A stretch of DNA of 64,000 nt from Flavobacterium paronense (GTDB lineage: Bacteria > Bacteroidota > Bacteroidia > Flavobacteriales > Flavobacteriaceae). Location: assembly GCF_030409795.1 (NCBI RefSeq), contig NZ_JAUFQN010000019.1:1178001-1242000 (forward strand), given 5' to 3'. Shown here piece after piece: positions 53,430 through 63,379 of this stretch (its first letter is position 1; each line of letters begins with the position of its first letter). The notes beneath the pieces are model-generated. The model saw nothing but the letters and a program-made list of their open reading frames with translations, searched no databases and had not been told where the DNA came from. The position numbers and the translations under genes are program-made.

Positions 53430-54521
53430 ATGAAATGCTACAAATTATTACTCAGTCTTTCTCTTATTTTTATTGTTTGCTGCAGCAAAAAAGAGAATAC
53501 CGAAATTAAACCTACCAAAGGAAATATTACCGAAAGTGTCTATGCTTCTGGAATTGTAAAATCGGAAAATCAATATACTGTTTATTCGACTGTCAATGGT
53601 GTTTTACAGAAAATCAATGTAACTGCTGGGCAAACTATTTCTAAAGGCCAATCCTTATTCCAAATTGAAAGTGATAAAGCATCTCTAACTACAGAAAATT
53701 CGCGTCTCGCTTATCAATTGAGTAATGAAAATAGTCGTTACATCCAAGATAAAATAGCCGAAATGGAAACTAAGGTTCAAGCGGCTAAAGATAAATTGGC
53801 TTTGGATCAATCGGTTTACAATCGCAATAAAAACATCAAACAGTACAATATCATTTCCGAAGTAGAGTATGAGCGAGTAGAACTAGCCTATAAGAACTCA
53901 AAATCAAATTATGAATCAGCTGTAAAACAATTATCGCAACTAAGAATTCAGCTAAAAAATGATCAATACAGAAACAGCAATAACCTAAAAATAAGCGAAA
54001 AATCACAAAGCGACTTTAATGTGAAAAGCGCATTTTCAGGTGAGTTGTTTGATGTTTTGGTAAAAGAAGGCACACTAATCACACCCCAAATACCACTTGC
54101 AGTTATCGGAAAGAAAAACGCCTATTTACTGGAATTAGATGTTGATGAGTATGATATGGTCAAAGTAAATTTAGGACAAAAGGTAATCGTGACTTTAGAT
54201 AGTTATAAGGGGAAAGCTTTTGATGCTACTGTAGATAAAATTTATCCTATTATGGATGAACGTTCCAGAACTTTTAAAATAGAAGCTCATTTTGATGCTC
54301 CACCAGCAAAGTTATATCCAAATCTTACGGCAGAAGCCAACATTATTATACAAACCAAAAAGAATGTTTTAACCATTCCCAAAAGCTATTTAATAGATGA
54401 CAAATATGTTTTGGTAAATAAAGATGAAAAACGCAAAGTAAAAATTGGTTTAAATGATTATCAGCATGTTGAAATTTTGAGCGGATTAGGTGCTGAGGAA
54501 ACAATATACAAGCCAAAATAA
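53430..54521 (+). CDS. Periplasmic adaptor (membrane-fusion) lipoprotein of an ABC exporter
   Basis: 363 residues from ATG 53430, where a lipoprotein signal starts (MKCYKLLLSLSLIFIVCC, lipobox cysteine at 17 or 18). HlyD/MacA-type layout: lipoyl/barrel-sandwich half GVLQKINVTAGQTISKG, a coiled-coil hairpin of about 80 residues (100-190), the returning lipoyl half, and a beta-barrel domain. It is followed with a 1-nt overlap by the permease and then the ATPase, giving a MacAB-like exporter. An outer-membrane TolC-type partner is not nearby. The substrate is unknown. Confidence 0.9.
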   Translation: MKCYKLLLSLSLIFIVCCSKKENTEIKPTKGNITESVYASGIVKSENQYTVYSTVNGVLQKINVTAGQTISKGQSLFQIESDKASLTTENSRLAYQLSNENSRYIQDKIAEMETKVQAAKDKLALDQSVYNRNKNIKQYNIISEVEYERVELAYKNSKSNYESAVKQLSQLRIQLKNDQYRNSNNLKISEKSQSDFNVKSAFSGELFDVLVKEGTLITPQIPLAVIGKKNAYLLELDVDEYDMVKVNLGQKVIVTLDSYKGKAFDATVDKIYPIMDERSRTFKIEAHFDAPPAKLYPNLTAEANIIIQTKKNVLTIPKSYLIDDKYVLVNKDEKRKVKIGLNDYQHVEILSGLGAEETIYKPK

Positions 54522-55777
54522 TGAACTTTAAACTCATTTTAAATATTGCCATTCATTTGCTTCGGGCTAGATTGAAACAAACTATAGTAGCTGCTGTGGG
54601 TGTAACTTTTGGTATCGCAATGTTCATTTCGTTGGTAAGTTTTATGAATGGATTGAACGATTTACTCGATGGCTTAATGCTCAACAGAACGCCACATGTT
54701 CGTTTATATAACGAGATAAAACCTTCTGAAAATCAACCAATAATGTTGTCTGATAAATATAAAAAAAACATCAATTTTGTATCGTCAATAAAACCAAAAG
54801 ACAGAGGGAAATCAATATACAACAGTAAAGCAATTATTCACAATTTAAAGCAAGATAGTCGGATTATTGATGTTGCTCCAAAAATTACTACTCCGGTTTT
54901 TTTTAATTCGGGTACCATAGAAATTTCGGGAATTATTAATGGAATTGATGTTCCTGCTGAAGAAAAATTATTTACTTTAAGTGATTATATTATAAAAGGT
55001 AAAATAGCAGATTTAGATCAAAATAACAGCATAATCATAGGCAAAGGATTAGCCGATAAAATGCTTTTAGTAAAAGGAGACGTTATCAAAATTACTACTG
55101 CAAAAGGAAATTTAGCTACCTTAAAAATTGTGGGCATTTCCCAAATAGGCATTGCAGAAATAGACGATGTCAGTAGTTATACTTCTTTGGCAACAGCCCA
55201 AAAATTATTAGGTGAAGCCACTAATTACATTACAGATATTCAAATTAAATTATACGATATCACTGCGGCACCAGTTGTTGCAAAAGAATTTCATGAAAAA
55301 TTTGAATTAGACACAATAGATTACCAAACAGCCAATTCACAGTTTGAAACAGGAAGTTCGGTTAGAAGTATAATCTCTTATGCCGTTGGAATTGTTTTAT
55401 TAATTGTGGCTGGTTTCGGAATTTATAATATTCTGAACATGATGATTTTTGAAAAGATGGATAGTATTGCCATTCTAAAAGCTACCGGATTTTCGGGTAA
55501 TGATGTGAAATGGATTTTCATATCGCTTTCGATGATTATTGGTTTTACAGGAGGTGTTTTTGGATTGGTATTCGGATTTGTATTTACCAAAATCATTGAT
55601 AACATTCCTTTTAATACGGCTGCACTTCCCACAATTTCTACCTATCCGATAAATTACAATCCGTTGTTTTATGTTATTGGAATTACGTTTGCGTTAGTTA
55701 CTACTTTTATCGCAGGCTTGTTGCCCGCTTTGAAAGCCAGTAAAATTGATCCGGTTGAAATTATTAGAGGTAAATAA
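54521..55777 (+). CDS. ABC transporter permease (FtsX/MacB type)
   Basis: 418 residues. One N-terminal membrane helix (about 17-40) is followed by a large periplasmic MacB_PCD-like domain (about 45-285), then three helices in the C-terminal FtsX domain (about 290-310, 340-370, 385-405). It ends LLPALKASKIDPVEIIRGK, a hallmark of this family. It overlaps the adaptor stop by one base. MacB-type permeases drive extrusion by mechanotransmission rather than membrane passage. It can be a lipoprotein or small-molecule exporter. Confidence 0.93.
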   Translation: MNFKLILNIAIHLLRARLKQTIVAAVGVTFGIAMFISLVSFMNGLNDLLDGLMLNRTPHVRLYNEIKPSENQPIMLSDKYKKNINFVSSIKPKDRGKSIYNSKAIIHNLKQDSRIIDVAPKITTPVFFNSGTIEISGIINGIDVPAEEKLFTLSDYIIKGKIADLDQNNSIIIGKGLADKMLLVKGDVIKITTAKGNLATLKIVGISQIGIAEIDDVSSYTSLATAQKLLGEATNYITDIQIKLYDITAAPVVAKEFHEKFELDTIDYQTANSQFETGSSVRSIISYAVGIVLLIVAGFGIYNILNMMIFEKMDSIAILKATGFSGNDVKWIFISLSMIIGFTGGVFGLVFGFVFTKIIDNIPFNTAALPTISTYPINYNPLFYVIGITFALVTTFIAGLLPALKASKIDPVEIIRGK

Positions 55778-55853
55778 TTATAGCCACGAAAGCACAAATG
55801 TTCAAATTAATGATTTAAAATAATATTTGTAGCTAAAATTTATAAAATGTAGT

Positions 55854-56531
55854 ATGAGCAACACAGTTTTAGAAACCAAAAAGTTAACCAAATACTTTTA
55901 CGACCCAATAAAATTTCAGGTGTTGAAAGAGATTGACATGAATATTGATCATGGTGAATTTGTTTCTATTGTCGGAAAATCGGGTTGTGGGAAATCGACG
56001 CTATTGTATCTGCTTTCTACAATGGATACGGATTATGAAGGCGAATTATACATTCACGAAGAACTTATTACAGGAAAGCCTGATAAAGAGTTAGCCCAAC
56101 TAAGGAACGAGAAAATAGGCTTTGTCTTTCAGTTTCATTATTTGCTTTCGGAATATAGTGTTCTTAAAAATGTCATGTTACCCGGAATGAAATTGAATAA
56201 ACGTACCGAAGAAGAAATTGAACACGATGCCATAGAGCATTTGCGAACTTTAGACATGGTAGACCAAGCTCTGAAAATGCCAAATCAATTAAGTGGCGGA
56301 CAAAAACAGCGCGTTGCTATTGCCAGAGCTTTAATCAACAATCCGCTAATCATCATGGGCGATGAGCCAACCGGCAATTTAGATAAAAAGAATAGCGATT
56401 TAGTGTTTGATATTTTCCAAAAATTGACTTTAGAACAAAAGCAAACCATGCTGATTGTAACGCATGATAATGACTTTGCCAAAAGAACCAATCGAACCAT
56501 AACCATGGAAGACGGAAAGATTATCTCTTAG
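55854..56531 (+). CDS. ABC transporter ATP-binding protein (LolD/MacB type)
   Basis: 225 residues, a complete ABC ATPase: Walker A GKSGCGKST, Q-loop in FVFQFHYLLSEYS, signature LSGGQKQRVAIARAL, Walker B IIMGDEPTGNLD, and the switch histidine in VTHDN. It follows the permease by 76 nt with no terminator, so it belongs to the same operon. The ATPase, permease and adaptor are separate proteins here, unlike E. coli MacB, in which the ATPase and permease are fused. Confidence 0.95.
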   Translation: MSNTVLETKKLTKYFYDPIKFQVLKEIDMNIDHGEFVSIVGKSGCGKSTLLYLLSTMDTDYEGELYIHEELITGKPDKELAQLRNEKIGFVFQFHYLLSEYSVLKNVMLPGMKLNKRTEEEIEHDAIEHLRTLDMVDQALKMPNQLSGGQKQRVAIARALINNPLIIMGDEPTGNLDKKNSDLVFDIFQKLTLEQKQTMLIVTHDNDFAKRTNRTITMEDGKIIS

Positions 56532-56607
56532 TATTTTGGCGAATAAATCTTTATTATCAAATCACAAAATCCGTATTTTTGAACTTTAATTTTTAAGCAG
56601 CTTTACT

Positions 56608-57201
56608 ATGGGAGTTTTACGTTTAGAATTACCAACCGATCCAAGATGGGTTAACATCGTCGAGAAAAACATTGAAGAAATTCTAACTGATCACGCATGG
56701 TGCGAACAAAAAGCAGCTACCAATGCAATAACGATTATTACTAATAATTCGGAACACGAAGATTTAGTGACAGATTTACTGGCACTTGCCAAAGAAGAAT
56801 TAGATCATTTTGAACAAGTACATGATATCATCAAAAAGCGTGGACTGAAACTCGGTCGCGAACGCAAAGATGATTATGTAAATGAGTTGGCACAATACAT
56901 GAAACAAAACAATACAGGAAGTAGAGTTTCCGGTTTGGTAGAACGTTTACTTTTCTCAGCAATGATTGAAGCCCGAAGTTGTGAACGTTTTAAAGTCCTT
57001 TCAGAAAATATACAAGACGAAGAGCTTTCAAAATTCTACAGAGAATTAATGGAAAGTGAAGCGGGTCATTACACCACTTTTATTACATACGCCCGAAAAT
57101 ATGGCAAAGGCGTTGATGTTGAAAAACGTTGGCGCGAATGGATTGCTTTTGAGGCACAAGTCATAGCCAATTATGGTAATAAAGAAACCATCCACGGATA
57201 A
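56608..57201 (+). CDS. miaE: tRNA-(ms2i6A37) hydroxylase, MiaE
   Basis: 197 residues of the ferritin-like diiron family. The sequence shows the four-helix iron pattern, with EELDHFEQVHD and ESEAGHYTTF carrying carboxylate and histidine ligands; EARSCERFKVL provides another. MiaE hydroxylates the isopentenyl side chain of ms2i6A37 in tRNA. The gene follows the ABC exporter by 76 nt, with no obvious functional link. A 22-nt repeat array lies just downstream. Confidence 0.92.
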   Translation: MGVLRLELPTDPRWVNIVEKNIEEILTDHAWCEQKAATNAITIITNNSEHEDLVTDLLALAKEELDHFEQVHDIIKKRGLKLGRERKDDYVNELAQYMKQNNTGSRVSGLVERLLFSAMIEARSCERFKVLSENIQDEELSKFYRELMESEAGHYTTFITYARKYGKGVDVEKRWREWIAFEAQVIANYGNKETIHG

Positions 57202-57238
57202 TGGAATGTGGTGTTTTGGGAGTTTATTAATTTATACT

Positions 57239-57326
57239 AAGGTTTCGATAAAATATTCACAAGGCTTCAACAAAATGTTCACAAGGCTTCGACAAAATAT
57301 TTATAAGGCTAAAACAAAATGCCTGT
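57239..57326. repeat. Four tandem 22-nt units (11-nt sub-period)
   Basis: The units 57239-57260, 57261-57282, 57283-57304 and 57305-57326 begin AAGGTTTCG, AAGGCTTCA, AAGGCTTCG, AAGGCTAAA and continue with the shared word ACAAAAT (ATAAAAT in the first). Each unit holds two TTCxACAA-like halves spaced 11 nt. Located between miaE and guaC. The last unit is the most degenerate. Confidence 0.8.
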
Positions 57327-57410
57327 TGATAAATTACTAATTACTTTTTCAGAAAATCAACGCAACATTGTGTCAAAATTCTATATTTGAATCAATAGAA
57401 TAGTAGCCAT

Positions 57411-58451
57411 ATGAGAATTGAAACCGATATAAAACTGGGATTTAAAGACGTGATGATTCGTCCAAAACGTTCCACTTTAAACAGTAGAGCACAAGTAAGT
57501 TTGGAACGGGAATTTAAATTTCTGCACAGTACAGTTACCTGGACAGGCATTCCAATTATGGCGGCCAATATGGATACGGTTGGCACTTTCGAAATGGCAT
57601 TGGCTTTAGCCAAAGAAAAACTCTTTACTGCCATTCACAAACACTATACAGTACAACAATGGAATGATTTTCTAAAATCAGCTCCAACAGATATTTGCGA
57701 TTATATTGCTGTCAGCACCGGAACAGGAAAAAACGATTTCAAAAAGATAGCTGAAATATTCGGACACAATCCACAACTAAAATTTATCTGCATCGATGTA
57801 GCCAATGGCTATTCAGAACACTTTGTTGAATTTTTGCGTCAGGCACGAAAGCAATATCCGGATAAAGTAATTATTGCAGGAAATGTTGTCACAGGGGAAA
57901 TGGTGGAAGAATTACTTTTAGAAGGTGCCGACATCGTTAAAGTAGGCATTGGTCCGGGCTCAGTTTGTACCACCCGAGTAAAAACGGGTGTTGGTTACCC
58001 ACAACTTTCTGCAATTATTGAATGTGCCGATGCAGCTCACGGATTGGGTGGACACATTATCAGTGATGGTGGTTGTTCAACGCCTGGTGATGTGGCTAAA
58101 GCCTTTGGTGCAAGTGCTGATTTTGTAATGCTTGGCGGAATGCTAGCCGGACATATCGAAAGCGGTGGGGAAATGATTCAAATAAACGGAGAAAAGTACA
58201 AACAATTCTACGGAATGAGTTCTGAAACAGCCATGAAAAAACACGTTGGTGGTGTTGCGGAATATCGCGCAAGTGAAGGGAAAACTGTTCAAGTACCATT
58301 TAAAGGTGATGTAATTGATACTTTGCATGATATTCTTGGCGGAATAAGAAGTACCTGTACTTATGTTGGCGCTTCTAAACTAAAAGAACTAACCAAACGA
58401 ACTACGTTTATCCGAGTTATCGAACAGGAAAACCGAGTGTTTACAAAGTAG
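57411..58451 (+). CDS. guaC: GMP reductase
   Basis: A 346-residue IMPDH/GMPR-family TIM barrel. It converts GMP to IMP with release of ammonia using NADPH, returning guanine nucleotides to the inosine pool. The active-site cysteine lies in [20 protein letters not shown], and the GMPR-specific N-terminus reads [15 protein letters not shown]. It lacks the CBS domains of IMP dehydrogenase, which supports reductase over dehydrogenase. It follows the 22-nt repeat array. Confidence 0.94.
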   Translation: MRIETDIKLGFKDVMIRPKRSTLNSRAQVSLEREFKFLHSTVTWTGIPIMAANMDTVGTFEMALALAKEKLFTAIHKHYTVQQWNDFLKSAPTDICDYIAVSTGTGKNDFKKIAEIFGHNPQLKFICIDVANGYSEHFVEFLRQARKQYPDKVIIAGNVVTGEMVEELLLEGADIVKVGIGPGSVCTTRVKTGVGYPQLSAIIECADAAHGLGGHIISDGGCSTPGDVAKAFGASADFVMLGGMLAGHIESGGEMIQINGEKYKQFYGMSSETAMKKHVGGVAEYRASEGKTVQVPFKGDVIDTLHDILGGIRSTCTYVGASKLKELTKRTTFIRVIEQENRVFTK

Positions 58452-58488
58452 ATCTTACCCAGCACAACTTCGGGTTATAAAAGTTATG

Positions 58489-58539
58489 ACCGCAGATTCG
58501 CAGATTAAAAAGAATTACTAAGCTGTGAATCTGTGGCTA
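58489..58539. repeat. Dispersed inverted repeat, copy 2 (short loop)
   Basis: GACCGCAGATTCGCAGATT (58489-58507) faces GCTGTGAATCTGTGGCT (58523-58539) with only about 15 nt between. The arms match those of the element at 50521-50633. It lies at the convergent ends of guaC and the pentapeptide-repeat gene and could double as a weak terminator. Confidence 0.7.
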
Positions 58540-58541
58540 TT

Positions 58542-59117
58542 TTAAACTTTAACAATCAAATCATACTTTTCCAAAAGCCCTTTCAAACCATCCGTTGAAA
58601 AAATGGCTTTCTTTAATTTGTTTTTTTCTGGGTCGATACTGTAATCATAACTAGTGTAAAAATCAGTCTTGTTGGCGATAGTGTCAATAAAAACAGCTCT
58701 TCGCAAATTGCAATTATCAAAAACAGCTTCGGTTAAATCGCTTGCCATAAAATCTACCGAAATCATACTGCAATTGATGAACTGCATTTTCTTTAGCTTC
58801 AAGGAATAGAATTTGGCATAATCCAACAAGCAATCTTTGAAGTTAAACTCATAAATGACTTGGTCTGTCATGGCAAAATTCACTGCAGTGAAATCACATT
58901 TGGTAAACTGAACACCGCGTAACGAAACGTAATTGATTTTTGTGTCTTTAAAATTGCAATCAAAGAAATTACAATCTACAAAAGAGACCGTTTGAAACGT
59001 ACAATCGGTGAAATCACAATTGTAGAAGGTACAGTTTTCGTATTCTTTGTATTTGATATCGGCTTCGAGAAAGAAGATAGCATCAAATTTTTCGTCAAGT
59101 ATATAATCAGAGGACAT
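58542..59117 (-). CDS. Pentapeptide-repeat protein
   Basis: 191 residues dominated by A(D/N)LxX-type repeats: NCTFYNCDFTDCTF, NFFDCNFKDTKI, and DLTEAVFDNCNLRRAVF among others, from about residue 25 to 150. The fold is a right-handed quadrilateral beta-helix. Some members (Qnr, MfpA) mimic DNA and protect gyrase; others have no known role. The many cysteines are unusual but common in Bacteroidota members. Nothing here points to a gyrase link beyond family membership. Confidence 0.9.
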   Translation of the reverse strand: MSSDYILDEKFDAIFFLEADIKYKEYENCTFYNCDFTDCTFQTVSFVDCNFFDCNFKDTKINYVSLRGVQFTKCDFTAVNFAMTDQVIYEFNFKDCLLDYAKFYSLKLKKMQFINCSMISVDFMASDLTEAVFDNCNLRRAVFIDTIANKTDFYTSYDYSIDPEKNKLKKAIFSTDGLKGLLEKYDLIVKV

Positions 59118-59276
59118 AGATGGTTTTAAAGTTTGTAAAACTAAATAATTTATTTGGTTACTGTGCCAAACATCAATTCAGTTTATTTCAATATAATCAT
59201 AAATAGCGCAAAGGTTATTTTTTGTTTCTTGCAAAACACTAAATTTACGAAGTTATCCCAACCGATTTTATAACTT

Positions 59277-60560
59277 ATGGATAAAGAAAACAATACTACA
59301 CCAAAGACCTCCGGTTTTTTTTATAAAAACCCTTCTCTTAAAATCAAAGAATTTCAATCCTTTCTTACGGCTCGTTTTGGAATCTTATTTGCGTTATATA
59401 TGCAAACAACCATTTTGTATTATTGGGTGTATCATATTACCAATAGTAAATTGTCATTAGGTTATGTGGGGCTTGCCGAAGTTATTCCTGCTATAGGTTG
59501 TTCTTTATTTGCGGGCCATTATGTTGACCTAAATGAAAAAAGAAAAATGGTACTCTTATGTTTGACGGGTTACATAATAATTGGCATTTCTCTTTTTTTA
59601 ATTAGCATACCAATAGCAAGTGAGTATCTTTCTGTTTCCAACATAGTGCTAATTATTTATGGATTTGTATTTCTGGGAGGCGTGCTTCGTTCGTTTTTTA
59701 GTCCGTCAATGTTTTCTTTATTTGGATTAGTAGTTCCTCGTGAACATTATGTTAATGCAACTAGTTGGAGCAGTATGTCTTGGCAAATGGGTTCGGTTTT
59801 AGGACCTTTGGTAGCTGGAGTCTTTATTGCTTGGAAAGGAATCGCTGCTGGACTTTTTGCAGTCGTTTGTATTGAAATACTATTGTTTATTCCATTGCTA
59901 TCTATTTCGGTTAAACCAATATTAAACAAAATAAAAGAGCCTGTTTTACAAAGTGTGGCCGAAGGCTTGCGTTTTGTATTGCGAACACCAACGTTATTGG
60001 CTGCGCAATGTTTGGATATGTTTTCCGTATTGTTTGGTGGAGCTGTAGCTTTACTGCCTGTATATCAAAAAGAAATTCTGCATGTAAACGAAATTGGTTT
60101 TGGTATTCTTAGAGCTTCTCCGGGAATAGGAGCATTGATTACATTGGGCTTATTAGCTTTTTTACCTTTAAAAAACAAACCGGGTAAAAAACTCTTTTTA
60201 TGTGTGACCGGATTTGCGCTATCTATTATTGTTTTCGGAATTTCTACAAATTTTTATTTATCGGTTGTGATGTTAATTCTATCCGGAATGTTTGATGCTG
60301 TCAGTGTTGTTATCCGAAGTACGATATTACAGTTGGTTACGCCCGATGATATGCGTGGCCGAGTTTCGGCAGTAAATACCATATTTGTGAGTTCTTCTAA
60401 CGAATTCGGGGATTTCGAGAGCGGGGTAATGGCGCATTGGCTGGGAACAGTTAGAGCCGTTGTAGTTGGCGGTTGTTTGACTATGGGAGTCATAGCAATT
60501 ACTTTCTTTAAAGCGCCTCAGTTGCGGGAATTTGAATTCGAGGAAAAAAAGAAGCCTTGA
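59277..60560 (+). CDS. MFS transporter (enterobactin-exporter-like family)
   Basis: 427 residues with twelve predicted membrane helices (after a hydrophilic N-terminus of about 30 residues). It shows the MFS_3/EntS-type pattern, including the loop DLNEKRKMVLLC and the second-half motif TPDDMRGRVSAVNTIF. The N-terminus begins in a Thr/Lys/Asn-rich cytoplasmic segment. The substrate is not predictable; siderophore or drug efflux are family examples. Divergent from the pentapeptide-repeat gene. Confidence 0.9.
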   Translation: MDKENNTTPKTSGFFYKNPSLKIKEFQSFLTARFGILFALYMQTTILYYWVYHITNSKLSLGYVGLAEVIPAIGCSLFAGHYVDLNEKRKMVLLCLTGYIIIGISLFLISIPIASEYLSVSNIVLIIYGFVFLGGVLRSFFSPSMFSLFGLVVPREHYVNATSWSSMSWQMGSVLGPLVAGVFIAWKGIAAGLFAVVCIEILLFIPLLSISVKPILNKIKEPVLQSVAEGLRFVLRTPTLLAAQCLDMFSVLFGGAVALLPVYQKEILHVNEIGFGILRASPGIGALITLGLLAFLPLKNKPGKKLFLCVTGFALSIIVFGISTNFYLSVVMLILSGMFDAVSVVIRSTILQLVTPDDMRGRVSAVNTIFVSSSNEFGDFESGVMAHWLGTVRAVVVGGCLTMGVIAITFFKAPQLREFEFEEKKKP

Positions 60561-60631
60561 TTTTGACTTTAACTAAAAATTAATAGTCGTTCTATCTACT
60601 TTTTGAACACTATAGTGTAATTTTAAAAATT

Positions 60632-61750
60632 ATGGAAAAGCATACAAAAAAAGGGTTTTTATTTAAAACATACGAAGCACCCTTTCAATCTCCTTTTGAT
60701 AAATTATTCGAAATTTTTAAGGAGTTAATTACACATACATCAGGAGATTTTGACGAAGCCATTGATTGGTTACGGCAACTAGATATCGAATACAAACTCA
60801 CAGATGCCAGTTATACCATAGATGATTTTATTGAAGACTTAAAGAAAAAGGGATATATCCGAGACGAACTCAAAGACGATGGTTCATCGGGAACAGCGAT
60901 AACTGCAAAAACAGAACGAGCCATCCGTCAGCAAGCTTTAGATCAAATTTTCGGAAATTTAAAACGTTCCGGTAGCGGAAATCATAAGACCAAATACTCC
61001 GGTAGTGGCGATGAGCAGACAGGTGAATTCAGAGAATATCATTTTGGCGATAGTCTTGAAAGCATATCGCTGACCGAGAGCTTAAAAAATGCTCAAATCA
61101 ATAATGGTGCAGAAGAGTTTAGATTGACAGAAAACGATTTGGTGGTGGAAGAATCAAAATTCAAAGCCCAAATGAGTACCGTTTTAATGATTGACATTAG
61201 TCATAGTATGATTTTATATGGCGAAGACCGAATTACTCCGGCCAAAAAAGTAGCTATGGCTTTGGCAGAATTAATTACTACCCGCTATCCAAAAGATACC
61301 ATCGATATTCTTGTTTTTGGAAACGATGCGTGGCCAATAACGATTAAAGATTTGCCGTATTTAAAAGTGGGACCTTATCATACCAATACCGTTGCCGGAT
61401 TACAATTAGCCATGGATATGTTGCGTAGAAAACGCAATACCAACAAACAAATCTTCATGATAACTGATGGTAAGCCAAGCTGCATTCGGGAAAAAGACGG
61501 AACCTATTATATGAATAGCAACGGACTAGACGAATACATCGTAGAGCAATGCTACAGTCAGGCGGCTCAAGCCAGAAAATTGCATATCCCAATAACGACT
61601 TTTATGATTGCCAATGATCCATATCTGCAAAAGTTTGTAAATCGCTTTACCGAAGCCAACCAAGGAAAGGCTTTTTATACCGGATTAAAAGGGTTAGGAG
61701 AGATGATTTTTGAAGATTATGAAACCAATAGAAAGAAGAAAATTAAATAA
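60632..61750 (+). CDS. VWA-domain protein
   Basis: 372 residues. An N-terminal helical region (1-125) and a Ser/Gly/Lys linker precede a von Willebrand factor A domain (about 180-370) with MIDAS residues D188, S190 and S192 in MIDISHSM and a later conserved TDGKP motif. It is 4 nt upstream of an AAA ATPase of the MoxR/Mg-chelatase type. That VWA plus MoxR pair is a known chaperone-like module (metal insertion or complex remodelling). The client of this pair is unknown. Confidence 0.9.
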   Translation: MEKHTKKGFLFKTYEAPFQSPFDKLFEIFKELITHTSGDFDEAIDWLRQLDIEYKLTDASYTIDDFIEDLKKKGYIRDELKDDGSSGTAITAKTERAIRQQALDQIFGNLKRSGSGNHKTKYSGSGDEQTGEFREYHFGDSLESISLTESLKNAQINNGAEEFRLTENDLVVEESKFKAQMSTVLMIDISHSMILYGEDRITPAKKVAMALAELITTRYPKDTIDILVFGNDAWPITIKDLPYLKVGPYHTNTVAGLQLAMDMLRRKRNTNKQIFMITDGKPSCIREKDGTYYMNSNGLDEYIVEQCYSQAAQARKLHIPITTFMIANDPYLQKFVNRFTEANQGKAFYTGLKGLGEMIFEDYETNRKKKIK

Positions 61751-61754
61751 GATT

Positions 61755-63218
61755 ATGAAAACAGAAAATATAAAAACACTAGGTGAATTAAAAAAAGCAG
61801 GATATGTTTCCCGAAGTATTAAAGACGAGTTGAGAGATAATCTACGCGCTAAAATAATTGCAGGGCAACCTACTTTTGAAGGTGTTCACGGATTTGAAAA
61901 TACTGTGATACCCGAATTGGAACGAGCCATTTTATCACGTCATAATATAAATTTACTGGGATTGCGTGGACAAGCCAAAACTCGATTGGCTCGTAAGATG
62001 ATTGAATTGTTAGATGAATACATTCCATTCGTAGAAGGCTCAGAAATAAATGATGACCCATTTAATCCCATCTCGCGATTTGCCAAAGATTTAATTGCAG
62101 AAAAAGGCGATGCAACTCCAATTTCCTGGTTGCACAGAAGTGATCGTTTCTCCGAAAAATTAGCAACACCCGATGTTACGGTGGCCGATTTAATAGGTGA
62201 TGTTGATCCGATAAAAGCTGCGAATTTAAAACTCTCGTATGCTGATGACCGCGTTATTCACTTTGGTATGATACCACGAGCCAACCGCTGCATTTTTGTC
62301 ATCAATGAATTACCTGATTTACAAGCCCGAATTCAAGTGGCCTTATTTAATATATTACAGGAAGGCGATATTCAAATTCGTGGTTTTAAGTTGCGAATGC
62401 CTTTGGATATGCAATTTGTATTTACGGCCAATCCGGAAGATTATACCAATCGTGGCAGTATAGTAACACCTTTGAAAGATAGAATTGGTTCTCAAATCTT
62501 AACACATTATCCAGAAAATATTGCTGTGGCAAGAACCATTACCCATCAAGAAGCTAAATTGGATCAACAACAATCAGAATCCGTATATGTGCCTTCCTTA
62601 GCAAAAGACTTGTTAGAGCAAATTGCTTTTGAAGCTCGGGAAAGTGAATATATTGACAACAAAAGTGGTGTAAGTGCCCGAATGACTATTACGGCTTACG
62701 AGAATTTATTGAGCACAGCGGAACGTCGTGCTTTAAAATCGGGTGCTACTACAACAGCCGTAAGATTATCCGATTTTATGGGTATTATTCCCGCTATTAC
62801 AGGTAAAGTAGAATTGGTGTATGAAGGCGAACAAGAAGGCGCAGCAGTAGTAGCGCAACATTTGATAGGCGATGCTATTCATACGTTCTTTCCGGCTTAC
62901 TTTCCGAAGATAGAGAAATTAGAAAAAGACATTGATGCCAGTCCGTATGCTAAGGTATTGGAATGGTTTTTTTCAGAAACCGGTTTCGAATTATTAGACG
63001 ATGCCTCCGATACTGAATATAAAAAACAATTAGATGCCGTTAAACCTCTCGAAGATTTAATACAAAAATACCAACCACAAATACCTTTCGAAGACAAATA
63101 CTTTTTAAAAGAGTTCGTGCTTTGGGGTTTGGTAGAATATGATAAACTAAGTAAAGATAGAGTAGAAGAAGGCTATCAGTTTAAGGACTTGTATAGTAGT
63201 TATATTAATAGATTGTAA
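61755..63218 (+). CDS. MoxR/Mg-chelatase-I-type AAA ATPase
   Basis: 487 residues from the ATG at 61755; an in-frame ATG at 61710 would overlap the upstream gene by 41 nt and lengthen a poor N-terminus. Walker A is GLRGQAKT at 69-76; the Walker B-like segment is CIFVINELPDL, and a sensor-type segment QFVFTANPEDYTN is clear. It resembles magnesium-chelatase subunit I and MoxR ATPases. The partner VWA protein is the upstream gene; together they form a two-gene operon ended by a terminator at 63239. Confidence 0.92.
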   Translation: MKTENIKTLGELKKAGYVSRSIKDELRDNLRAKIIAGQPTFEGVHGFENTVIPELERAILSRHNINLLGLRGQAKTRLARKMIELLDEYIPFVEGSEINDDPFNPISRFAKDLIAEKGDATPISWLHRSDRFSEKLATPDVTVADLIGDVDPIKAANLKLSYADDRVIHFGMIPRANRCIFVINELPDLQARIQVALFNILQEGDIQIRGFKLRMPLDMQFVFTANPEDYTNRGSIVTPLKDRIGSQILTHYPENIAVARTITHQEAKLDQQQSESVYVPSLAKDLLEQIAFEARESEYIDNKSGVSARMTITAYENLLSTAERRALKSGATTTAVRLSDFMGIIPAITGKVELVYEGEQEGAAVVAQHLIGDAIHTFFPAYFPKIEKLEKDIDASPYAKVLEWFFSETGFELLDDASDTEYKKQLDAVKPLEDLIQKYQPQIPFEDKYFLKEFVLWGLVEYDKLSKDRVEEGYQFKDLYSSYINRL

Positions 63219-63238
63219 ATTTATAACAACAATAAAGA

Positions 63239-63270
63239 AAAACCCAACTGCTATTCAGTTGGGTTTTTCT
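63239..63270 (+). terminator. Terminator after the VWA/AAA operon
   Basis: AAACCCAACTG pairs with CAGTTGGGTTTTT around a 5-nt loop. Confidence 0.9.
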
Positions 63271-63342
63271 TTATAATCTAGTTTATTTATAATAACTGGA
63301 TTTAGCTTCGCAAGAGCCAGTAAAGTTCCGTAGTGGAAATGA

Positions 63343-63379
63343 AAAGTCTTTTTCAATCTCTGATTGAAAAACTTTTTTT
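63343..63379 (+). terminator. Terminator-like hairpin in the tRNA-flanking region
   Basis: AAGTCTTTTTCAATC pairs with GATTGAAAAACTT (one bulge), then a T-run. It may be part of a larger repeat block with the 21-bp inverted repeat that begins at 63373. Confidence 0.55.
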
